A DNA stretch of 8,518 nucleotides, taken from positions 1 through 8,518 of the forward strand of contig JAFPYV010000036.1 of the NCBI GenBank assembly GCA_017394375.1. Direction: 5' to 3'. This document shows, piece by piece, positions 1-6,359 of the stretch (the first letter of the stretch is position 1; every line of letters begins with the position of its first letter). Source of the stretch: a bacterium (GTDB taxonomy: Bacteria > Bacillota_I > Bacilli_A > Mycoplasmatales > Mycoplasmoidaceae). The notes under the pieces were generated by a model. That model was given only the letters and a program-made list of their open reading frames with translations, had not been told where the DNA came from and made no database searches. The position numbers were made by a program, and so were the translations under genes.

Positions 1-33
1 ACTAATATTTTTGCCAAATATTAGTGTTTTTTT
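1..33 (+). terminator. Intrinsic terminator of an upstream + strand gene
   Basis: A perfect 10-bp stem (ACTAATATTT at 1-10 with AAATATTAGT at 16-25) closes a 5-base loop and is followed by a T-rich run on the + strand. The opposite strand has no comparable U-tract, so it ends a transcript entering from the left. The gene it serves lies outside the window. Confidence 0.8.
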
Positions 34-127
34 AATTATAACCAGATCCATATTCAAATGTAATCAATGTGGTTTATTATTCTTTATTTCCTAAAAATAA
101 AATAAAATCAAGAAAAAGGAATTACAT

Positions 128-1234
128 ATGGTTTTTTTAAAAATAAAGAAATTTTTCAAACATTTTTGGAAGAAAATTTTGTTAATTTTAGGTGCTAGTT
201 CCCTTGCAATTGCTGCAGTTGCAGTACCAATTACGTGCACTTATCAAATTCAACAAACCGCAAGTTCTAATTCATCTGTTCAATCATTTGCAAGCAATGA
301 TTCATCATTATCGAATAATTTTAGTGCAAAAGATAAAGTACATGGATTAAATCCTGATTTATCTACTAAATGAGTAAATAATTCTAAGGGAAGTAATTAT
401 GTACAAAGTTCTTTTATGAGTTTAGAAAATTATAAATTAAATCAACAAAATAATTTTGTTGCTTTAGTTCAAACTGCTAATGGAATTAATTCAAAACAAA
501 TAAAAGAAAAAGAAGCTTTTGATGCTCACTTAGCAAAAACTGCGAAAATAATTAGTCATCTTTCAACACCGCAAAAAAATCAATTAAAAAATGCAATGTT
601 GAAAATGTACAACGATGTAAAAAATAAAAAAGTCAATATTAAAACTATTTCTGATATTGTTGGACAAATTACTAATAATAAATATCAAAATGATGTAAAT
701 CAATATCTTTTTAACTTAAAACAAAAAGTAAATAATGCAAATAAAGAAACAAATAAGGTTGATGATACTTCCCTTTTTGTTTCTTCTAACAATGATTTAA
801 ATTTATATGCCACCAACAATACAATCGGTAATCGAATTGAAACTAATGATGAATATATTACTGCATTATCTACATTAGCTGTTGCAGCCGGTGTGTTTAG
901 TATTGCAATGTTTGCAATTGCTTGATTAACATTTGGATCAAGTACCGGTTGAGCAGTTGCAGCATCAATTGCCGCTGCAGGATTAGCAGGTGGGGCAGCT
1001 TGTTTAGGAATTTACAATGATACTTTAAAAGCAGATGCAAATCAAGCACCGCAAGGATGAAATTGTGCTTTTACTACTTTTGTAAGTGTATTCAGTTTAG
1101 GTTCATTAGTTTATAAAATAATTGCTGCTTGGGCTGCGATAGGTGCTACAGTCTCTACAACTAGTTGAGCTTTTCCAGCAATTTGTGTAGTGTTAGGAAT
1201 GGCAAGTGTAATAACCTCATTATTTGATTATTAA
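128..1234 (+). CDS. Membrane-anchored protein of unknown function with Ala/Gly-rich hydrophobic C-terminus (code 4)
   Basis: I do not recognise the family. Reading TGA as Trp joins what look like three short frames into one 368-residue protein. A good ribosome site (AAAGGA at 115-120, 7 bases before ATG) fixes the start. Residues 1-15 are Lys/Phe-rich, and residues ~16-36 form a membrane segment or uncleaved signal anchor. Residues ~37-95 are Ser/Asn-rich and residues ~97-220 are polar and helical. From ~244 to the end there are about four hydrophobic stretches (around 244-265, 276-296, 313-342 and 348-366). The second is rich in Ala and Gly (AVAASIAAAGLAGGAACLG), reminiscent of glycine-zipper or pore-forming hydrophobic hairpins; that likeness is inference only. 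The next gene begins 5 bases after the stop, so the two are probably cotranscribed and possibly translationally coupled. Alternatives include an exported lipoprotein-like or adhesin-like surface protein. The frame is secure; the function is unknown. Confidence 0.85.
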
Positions 1235-1239
1235 AATTT

Positions 1240-1827
1240 ATGCAAAAATTATGAGACACTATTAAACAAGACATGAACAAAGATTATTCTTATTTGTTCA
1301 ATAAGGATAAAATTTGTTCTTTTCAATTTGAATTAAAACACGATGTTAAATGGTGAATAAAATACCGCAAGATTGGTTTAATTTGTGCGTGAACTGGAAC
1401 GAGTATATTTTTAATTCTTGGTATTTTAATGTGGCTGTTACAAATATACGGAAATAAAGTTGGAATTTGGTTTACTCCCGGTGGTTTTGTTATGTGACTT
1501 TTTGCTTTTATTTGGATAATTGATTCATATATTGTTCAAGCATATACAATCCGAAGATATACTAATTCCTTGATATTATTGTTTAATCAAGGAATTAACG
1601 AAGGGTATTTATGTACTGATTTAAGTAAGTATCCATATTTTATGCAAATTGCTAGTAATGGGGTAACCTTTAATACTTGGAAATTATGTGCTTCTTGAGC
1701 TGATAAAGAACCAAAATGTAATATGCCAATTTGGGGACTAGTAGCATTATTTAGTTGCATTAAACAATATCAAGCAAAATATTGCCCAGTGGTGCAAAAT
1801 AATAACAATCCTAATTTAGCTAATTAG
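1240..1827 (+). CDS. Two-TM membrane protein, paralogue A (195 aa, code 4)
   Basis: Unrecognised family. The frame needs TGA as Trp (for example residue 5) and ends at TAG. The N-terminal ~45 residues are polar and end in a basic WWIKYRK stretch. Two hydrophobic segments follow, at about residues 48-70 and 77-99, then a ~90-residue cytoplasm-like tail rich in Cys and aromatic residues. It is clearly paralogous to the next gene. Shared blocks are SYLFNKxxIC, LKHDxxWWIKxRK, QAY, GYLCxDxxKYP and MPxxGLVA followed by KxYQxKYC. No Shine-Dalgarno sequence is visible, and the start lies 5 bases after the previous stop, which suggests coupling to the upstream gene. Function is unknown. Small two-TM proteins beside a larger membrane protein could be partners or immunity-like proteins, but nothing in the sequence proves that. 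Confidence 0.85.
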
Positions 1828-1890
1828 CATTAAATATTTTTAGTTTAACTATATTTTGATAAATTAATTTAATTACAAAGAGATATTTTT

Positions 1891-2481
1891 ATGACGGTAT
1901 GACAATTAGGTAAAAAGCAAATGGAACAAGATCTTTCTTATTTATTTAATAAAGAAACGATCTGTAATTTTCATTTTGTGCTTAAGCATGATTACTGATG
2001 GTGAATTAAATTTCGCAAGAACACGATGATTGGGGTGATTGTTAGTTTTGTTTTTTGCATGATTATTGGCTTAATCATTTGTTTATTACAAATTTGGTGA
2101 GATCAATCCCACTCCGTAACAATTAACACTGTTTATGGTTTTGTCGCAGGTGGGCTTATTTTTTGATGTTGTTATGCATTCATTTTATGTATTGCTTTTG
2201 TTGCTCAAGCATATTATATACATAAAGCATTATTGGAAATATTTCCTTACTTTAAGCAAGCAGTAAAACAAGGATATTTATGTAGTGATGAAACTAAATA
2301 TCCAGAAGTAGTACAAATGGCATTTTATGCTGATGATCCCATTAAGTGAAGAATGTACCATCCCCAATCAAGACTTAAATATGTAATGCCTCTATTTGGC
2401 TTAGTAGCAATTTTAAGTCAAGTTAAAGAATATCAAAACAAATATTGTACTGTTAATCAAGATAACAAGAATAATGCTTAA
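1891..2481 (+). CDS. Two-TM membrane protein, paralogue B (196 aa, code 4)
   Basis: This is the second copy of the family in the preceding gene, with the same architecture: a polar N-terminus with SYLFNKETIC, a basic WWWIKFRK block, two long hydrophobic segments (about residues 46-68 and 80-103), and a soluble tail with GYLCSD, KYP, MPLFGLVAIL and YQNKYC. Several TGA codons are read as Trp, including two of the three in the WWW block. A Shine-Dalgarno-like AAAGAG at 1878-1883 precedes the ATG by 7 bases. It lies 63 bases after paralogue A with no terminator between, so it is probably in the same transcript. Divergence between the copies is greatest in the membrane segments, so the duplication is not recent. 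Function is unknown. Confidence 0.85.
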
Positions 2482-2496
2482 CTAAGCATTATTTTT
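2473..2496 (+). terminator. Intrinsic terminator, first of three hairpins
   Basis: AATGCTT pairs with AAGCATT around a 4-base AACT loop, followed by ATTTTT. The stem overlaps the last codons and stop of paralogue B, so it terminates the membrane-protein operon. Confidence 0.65.
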
Positions 2497-2523
2497 AAAA
2501 GACTCACATAATTGTGGGCTTTT
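2497..2523 (+). terminator. Second terminator-like hairpin
   Basis: AAAAG, a bulged A, then CTCACA pairs with TGTGGG and CTTTT (one G-U pair) around a 4-base TAAT loop. The U-tract is short, so it may be a backup terminator or RNA 3' stabiliser. Confidence 0.4.
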
Positions 2524-2547
2524 AGAAAACTGTCTTTTAAACATATG

Positions 2548-2578
2548 AAATGACAACTAAATGTGTTGTCATTTTTTT
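2548..2578 (+). terminator. Third hairpin, strong intrinsic terminator
   Basis: A perfect 10-bp stem, AAATGACAAC (2548-2557) with GTTGTCATTT (2565-2574), with a 7-base loop and continuing T-run. It backs up the two hairpins just upstream. Confidence 0.7.
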
Positions 2579-2581
2579 ATA

Positions 2582-3210
2582 ATTAAACTAAAAAATTATA
2601 TGAGATTGAAATTTCGTAATTAAAATAATGATATTTTACTTTTTAATTTACGTAAATGAAATAATTTGCATGCAGCGAAAAAAATAGGTATGAATGCATT
2701 TAAATTTGCAAGAAAACAATCATTCTCTTTAGATGAAAATTTGTAATAAAAAGACGGTGTTATTTCGATATAGACTAGGACATTTTAATTTAAATAATTT
2801 TCTTGGTTGATGTAATTTATGAATTTAAAATAAAAATTTAGAGAGACTCACATTTTTGTAGGTATCATATAAACAACGACTAGAAATGTAATACTAAAAA
2901 TTCAAAATTTTGTCTTTTTTTATTTGATAAAAAAACTAATTAAGAAAATTAATTTCTTAACAATTTACTTTTTCTTGGGAGACTTTCAAAGTTTTAGATT
3001 TTTACAGAATTTATTCCTTTTTTGATAATAAATGACTACTGTTTAGCTGTCATTAATGTCAATTTTGGAAACATATACAATTTTTTATGTCTCCCGGCAA
3101 ATCTAAGAATTATCTATTTGCAAATCTTTTTATTTAAAAAACTAATTTTATCAATGTGAAAAATTGTTTTACAAATAATTGATTAATTATTTGCATGATA
3201 ATTTGTGTCA
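2582..3210. other. About 630 bases without a convincing gene; possible decayed DNA
   Basis: With TGA read as Trp, only short frames appear, the clearest being about 18 codons starting near 2691 and ending at TAA. None has a credible ribosome site plus length. Visible structure is limited. A perfect 8-bp inverted repeat lies at 2940-2947/2953-2960 (TTAAGAAA/TTTCTTAA). GGGAGAC (2977-2983) is matched by its inverse GTCTCCC (3089-3095). A degenerate GACTCACA...TTGT copy near 2845 resembles the hairpin at 2501. This is compatible with a relic of an old gene or insertion element, but I cannot name one. Confidence 0.4.
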
Positions 3211-3218
3211 ATTAATCA
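3180..3218 (-). terminator. Possible weak terminator of the Abi-like gene
   Basis: TGATTAATT (3180-3188) and AATTAATCA (3210-3218) form a 9-bp stem that overlaps the Abi-like stop codon (3212-3214). The stem is all A-T but one pair, the loop is 21 bases, and the downstream U-tract on the - strand is interrupted. It is only a candidate. Confidence 0.3.
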
Positions 3219-4770
3219 TTCTTTATTTTTTCTAATGAAATAATTATTTTGTTAAATAAATAATCATGCATTCTGTTTCTTATTTCATTATTCTTAATTT
3301 TGCGATGACTTAGACATTGTTCAATCACATTTTTTGTCTTTTTGCCTTTATTAGCAAAAACTAAAAGCCACTCAACTGCATCTTTTAGAAAGAACATTGG
3401 TAATAATCAAATGTTTTTATCATCACTTTTATCAGTAAAATAAATCGTGTTGTTTTTATCCTTACAAAATACTTTAATGCCTAAGTTATTAATCTTATTC
3501 ATATAATAAAATGAATCTTTATTAATAAATTTATCTTTAAAATAGTTACTTAAAAATTCAGTATTTTTAGTATTTAGCAACTCATTTAAAAAAATGCATG
3601 TTTGCTTATTAGCAAGCCAAAATTCATACGATTTAATTATTACATTTCTTCCTAATCGGGAAATATTAGGGGTATGTAGATCTCAAAAATTATAGATGAT
3701 ATCTAGGTGAGCAATTTTATTACGAAGATCTTTAAATAAGGTTAAAAAGCAAATAAAACTACTAATTAAGATTAAATTGCAATTCTCTTTATCTATGATT
3801 AAGGAATTTATTTTTTGATAAAAACAAGAAAAATGTTCTTTGATGATTTTCAATTGGATTGTTTCATTTAATTTGGAAAATAATTTAATCATATCACCAA
3901 AGGCAATTTGCGTAAATGATTTATACAGTGGAATAAAGGATTTAGCTAGAACATTAATCATTCCTTGAATTGCACTATTTTCAATTGTATTTTCATCATC
4001 TTTGAATTTAGCAGGTACATTTTTATTTTGTTTACACCATGCAAAAAAGTGATGGTAAGCACAATAAATTTTCTTGCCACTTGAGTCCTCAATTTCAAAA
4101 GGAATAAATTTGTTGCTTTTATTTGTAGATTTATATTGATTAAAATTATTTAATGATTCAAGTTGAGCGTGATTTGATATTACTTTATAAAAATAAAAAT
4201 TCTTAAGATTAACATTTTTAAGAAAAAGACCGTCAAGTTTGAACGGTTCAATATAATTGCTTAAAAATGTATAATAATCATCAAACATAAATTCGTTGTT
4301 TTTATCAATAAATGATTTTTCAGATAGATTATTAGTAAATATTTTTCTTCCAATAATTTCTGATCAATTATCATCTAATAAAATAAAAGGTAAATTAATA
4401 TTATTGCTACAAATAGTATGAATTGATTCTAGGAGATGATAAATTATTCCATCTCGTAGTTTGTTTTCAACGTTTTGCAATAGTTTATTGATAGTATCTT
4501 TTAGTAATCTATCAAATTTAAATAACCCAATTAAATCATCAAATTGAAAATTATGAATAAAATGCAATTTTTTTCTTCTATTCCATCATTTAAATTATTT
4601 CATAACAATGGTGTGAATGCATTCACACTAATCTGAAAATTATAATTTTTGAGATATCTTAAAATTTTTTGTTTATCTTTTGGATGTCTATCTAAGAAAT
4701 TATTTCCTAATTGATTTAATTTTTCTATTTGTTCTTCTCATGATTTAAACGGTGTTGCTTTTATCTTCAT
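3212..4770 (-). CDS. Abi_2 (AbiD/AbiF-like) HEPN ribonuclease, frame-shifted at an A7 run
   Basis: Two overlapping - strand frames together make one ~519-residue Abi_2-like protein. The first frame (ATG at 4770, TAA at 4531-4533) gives the Abi_2 N-terminus: SWEEQIEKLNQLG at ~11-23, then ILRYLKNYNFQISVNAFTPLLW. The second frame is open from 4594 to the TAA at 3212-3214 once TGA is read as Trp. It supplies FQFDDLIGLFKFDRLLKD and NVENKLRDGIIYHLLE, typical Abi_2 helices, then LRNKIAHLDIIYN near residues 349-361. RNKIAH (R350-H355) is the RX4H signature of HEPN RNases. About 160 residues follow that motif, making it longer than AbiD/AbiF proteins as I recall them. A -1 change at the seven As of 4568-4574 (after codon 66) joins the frames. 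It could be programmed slippage, an inactivating indel or a sequencing error. Abi_2 proteins are phage-abortive-infection or toxin RNases. A structured RNA with its own terminator lies just upstream. No Shine-Dalgarno sequence is visible. Confidence 0.75.
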
Positions 4771-4836
4771 AAACGATGATTCATTAATTTTCTATAACTC
4801 ACGTCTATAAAATCGAATAAACCATCAGAATGTACG

Positions 4837-4864
4837 AAAAAAAGATTCTCTTTTGGAGAATCTT
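4837..4864 (-). terminator. Intrinsic terminator between the small RNA and the Abi-like gene
   Basis: On the - strand AAGATTCTC, loop CAAAA, GAGAATCTT form a perfect 9-bp stem (4856-4864 with 4842-4850), followed by an unbroken T-run at 4837-4841. It ends the small RNA and sits 66 bases before the Abi-like ATG, so it could set the RNA-to-toxin ratio by partial read-through. Confidence 0.85.
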
Positions 4865-4899
4865 ATCTTTCGGCGTTTATACCCCGCAGGGCCCAACGT
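4837..4899 (-). ncRNA. Small structured RNA upstream of the Abi-like gene, candidate RNA antitoxin or guide partner
   Basis: About 60 nt starting at the predicted transcription start (~4897-4899) and ending in the terminator at 4837. Its first ~28 bases are strikingly GC-rich for this window (GGGCCC and GCGGGG within CGTTGGGCCCTGCGGGG), with no coding frame, which suggests selection on structure. Possible pairings include CGTT with the downstream AACG, CCC/GGG around TGC, and CGG with CCG; some are mutually exclusive or pseudoknot-like. TATAAACG occurs twice, 23 bases apart. To my knowledge Abi_2/AbiF HEPN proteins have been reported with conserved neighbouring ncRNAs in toxin-antitoxin-like systems linked to Cas13 origins. 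The position here fits that, but the match in sequence or structure is untested. The alternative is a 5' leader attenuator of the Abi-like gene. Confidence 0.65.
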
Positions 4900-4904
4900 T
4901 TATA
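4874..4904 (-). repeat. Two-copy direct repeat TATAAACG, 23-base period
   Basis: The 8-mer CGTTTATA (TATAAACG on the - strand) occurs at 4874-4881 and 4897-4904. The upstream copy straddles the predicted transcription start and touches the -10 box, while the other lies inside the RNA. It may be an operator half-site pair, or a minimal repeat as in tandem-repeat RNA antitoxins. Two 8-base copies are weak evidence. Confidence 0.5.
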
Positions 4905-4932
4905 TAATATTACATTTTAATCATTTTTTCAA
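4904..4932 (-). promoter_or_regulatory. Promoter of the small RNA (and probably the Abi-like gene)
   Basis: On the - strand, TTGAAA (4932-4927, 5/6 match to TTGACA) and TATTAT (4909-4904, 5/6 to TATAAT) are separated by exactly 17 bases. The predicted start at about 4897-4899 is immediately at the edge of the GC-rich RNA core. No convincing second promoter is seen between 4836 and 4770, so the toxin is likely driven from here. Confidence 0.7.
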
Positions 4933-5077
4933 TGAATTTTAATTTTTAGAATAATTTTTTATTATTTAATATTAAAAATTATATTTTCATGATATACATT
5001 TTAATTATAGCAAAATTGTAATTCTAATGTTACATCCTAAAATAAACTAATGATTACAAAAATATTCACTAAAGATA

Positions 5078-5091
5078 TTTAGACATCTAAA
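5078..5091. promoter_or_regulatory. Palindrome in the divergent promoter region, possible operator
   Basis: TTTAGA-CA-TCTAAA is a perfect 6-bp inverted repeat with a 2-base centre, flanked by AATATT at 5061-5066 and 5096-5101 that loosely extends the dyad. It lies 50 bases before the first + strand start. A possible -10 (TATAAG, 5117-5122) lies just downstream, without a good -35. An autoregulatory site of a toxin-antitoxin repressor is plausible but unproven. Confidence 0.35.
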
Positions 5092-5140
5092 CGAAATATT
5101 CTTCGATTACAATAAATATAAGAAAAAAGTAGGTGATTTT

Positions 5141-5266
5141 ATGGACAATGATGATGAATTTATTATTACTGCTGAATTTATCAAAGATAGCAGTAAAAAT
5201 TTTAGAAATGGACCAGCTTATAAAACATACATTAAACCCTTAATAAAATCATTAGGAAAGAAATAA
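5141..5266 (+). CDS. Small ORF (41 aa) ahead of the Doc-like toxin; broken N-terminus or antitoxin remnant
   Basis: The ATG is preceded by TAGGTG, a plausible ribosome site, at a suitable distance. The product is acidic at the start (MDNDDEFIITAEF) and basic at the end (IKPLIKSLGKK), and matches no family I know. Just before its TAA, the adjacent frame opens (from 5236) and runs without a stop into the Doc-like protein. That frame has no ATG, GTG or TTG before 5482. A single -1 change within 5236-5263 would fuse the two into a ~270-residue protein. It may therefore be the true N-terminus of the toxin gene, a complete small antitoxin, or the stub of a decayed one. Confidence 0.45.
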   Translation: MDNDDEFIITAEFIKDSSKNFRNGPAYKTYIKPLIKSLGKK

Positions 5267-5481
5267 TTAAATTAATAATTAATGAAAAAATTAATATTGC
5301 TTACGTAAATAATGATCAAAATATTGGACTAACCACTAAATTCATAAAATTCATTTTAACTAGGTCTAATAAACTAATAAAGATAACGGATGAAATTAAT
5401 GATAATAAGATAAAAAATGTAATTAAGAATAAAGAATCTATTAATTGCATTTTTTCTAACCAATTTTTACTTCCAGAAAAA

Positions 5482-5961
5482 ATGCAAATTATTTTTAAAA
5501 AGTTTAATCTTGAATCCTTTTATCAGCAAATAAACTTTTTTGTTGATGATGTATATAATGATTTAGCGTTATTATCGTTAAAACCGTACGACAAAGAAAA
5601 TAGTAATAAAATCAAAGATATTTTGGTAAACAATTGCATTATTTTTGATTATAATCCACCCAAAAATTTAATATACTTTTTTGCTAAAATTTTCTTTGAT
5701 ATTTTAACAAAACATAAACTAATTAATGGTAATAAAAGAGTAGCAGTATTACTACTTTACAAATTATGTTACAACTATGGATTTTTCGTTGAAAATCCAT
5801 TAAGTAAAGATTCACATGAATATTGGCAAATTAATGAAAATAAAATTATTAAATTCGTAGAACATTATCAAGAAACTCACTCACCAGAAAAAGTGCAAGA
5901 AGAAATCTATCAATGATTAATGGATAATTTGTATATTGCTAATAATTGGAAGGAATATTAA
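5482..5961 (+). CDS. Fic/Doc-family toxin-like protein (159 aa from first ATG; N-terminus uncertain)
   Basis: The core motif HKLINGNKRVAVLLL at residues 78-92 matches the Fic/Doc signature HxFxxGNKRTA: catalytic His78, phosphate-binding Gly83-Asn84 and Lys85-Arg86. Doc-type proteins of phd-doc systems modify EF-Tu by phosphorylation, whereas other Fic proteins transfer AMP; the Lys after Asn is typical of Doc. The domain is a run of helices and the last Trp residues include a TGA (residue 145). The open frame extends upstream to 5236 with no standard start codon and no strong Shine-Dalgarno sequence before 5482. Either the start is unusual or the N-terminus was lost to the frame break described for the 41-aa ORF. 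It is transcribed away from the RNA/Abi-like gene. No recognisable Phd antitoxin is present, so the system may be degraded. Family call firm, activity unknown. Confidence 0.75.
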
Positions 5962-5991
5962 AATAACCAAGAGTCTTAATAATGCTGAGTA

Positions 5992-6021
5992 TTATTCAAA
6001 TTATTAGTTAATTTTGAATAA
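5992..6021. repeat. Inverted repeat 3' of the Doc-like gene
   Basis: TTATTCAAA (5992-6000) and TTTGAATAA (6013-6021) form a 9-bp stem with a 12-base loop. No U-tract follows, so it is not a terminator by itself. Confidence 0.35.
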
Positions 6022-6060
6022 CAATTAGTTACATTGATTTAAGGTAATCTTAATTGATTA

Positions 6061-6098
6061 AAAAGGGAAGGACCCTAAATTCCTTCCTTTTGTTTTTT
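6061..6098. terminator. Bidirectional intrinsic terminator between convergent genes
   Basis: AAAAGGGAAGGA (6061-6072, one bulged G) pairs with TCCTTCCTTTT (6081-6091). A T-rich run follows on the + strand and TTTTT follows on the - strand. It serves the Doc-like gene from the left and the GHKL/HExxH gene from the right. Confidence 0.75.
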
Positions 6099-6104
6099 AT
6101 ATCT

Positions 6105-6332
6105 TTATTTATCCGGATTTCACAATCAATTGACAAGTTCACCAAGACAAGTTGTTAATTCATTTTCAAAATCAATTGTAGCATCAGTAGCTCCGCTTAC
6201 CATGTGACAAATTTCATGAAGGGTAGCACCAAATAGTTTTTCCTTATCACTAATAATTTTTCTAATTATTTTAATTTCTTTTTCATTTTCAGATCAAAGT
6301 GCATTTGCATTTGGATGACTTTTAATAATCAT
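6105..6332 (-). CDS. C-terminal HExxH segment of the GHKL protein, separated by an in-frame TAA
   Basis: The frame of the GHKL gene continues past its TAA (6360-6362) without shift for 84 codons to the TAA at 6105-6107. The only internal ATG is at 6332-6330, which would give a 75-residue product without a clear ribosome site. The segment contains ATLHEICHMVSGATD followed by FENELTTCLGEL: an HExxH zinc-protease-like motif with acidic residues 12-20 positions downstream. The continuing frame and protein-like composition show it was once the C-terminus of the GHKL protein, which would have been 464 residues. It may now be untranslated, made separately, or joined if the stop is an assembly error. 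Whether the HExxH motif is catalytic is unknown. Confidence 0.5.
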
Positions 6333-6359
6333 TAGTGGTAAATTGTCTAATTCTAATTC

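Noticed and set aside
128..925. Two separate + strand genes at 128-373 and 416-925
   Set aside because: They share a frame and are split only by TGA at 371-373. The single reading continues to TAA at 1232-1234.
2582..3210. Insertion sequence or plectrovirus remnant
   Set aside because: No transposase motif could be read in any frame and no target duplication is evident, so it is kept only as an unassigned stretch.
3212..4567. Three separate short - strand genes (3212-3397, 3683-4288, 4364-4567)
   Set aside because: All are in the same frame and are separated only by TGA codons, with one continuous Abi_2-like protein when TGA is read as Trp.
4865..4904. GC-rich block as a tRNA or rRNA fragment
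   Set aside because: No cloverleaf, no GTTCRANNC-like T-loop and no CCA-end stem can be built; it is too short.
4874..4904. CRISPR repeat array
   Set aside because: There are only two 8-base copies, no spacer-repeat pattern and no cas gene; HEPN alone does not make the protein Cas13.
5001..5032. Second - strand promoter with TATAAT at 5009-5004
   Set aside because: The -10 is perfect, but the best -35 (GTAACA, 18-base spacing) is poor and the start would add ~100 bases of AT-rich leader. The promoter at 4904-4932 fits the RNA better.
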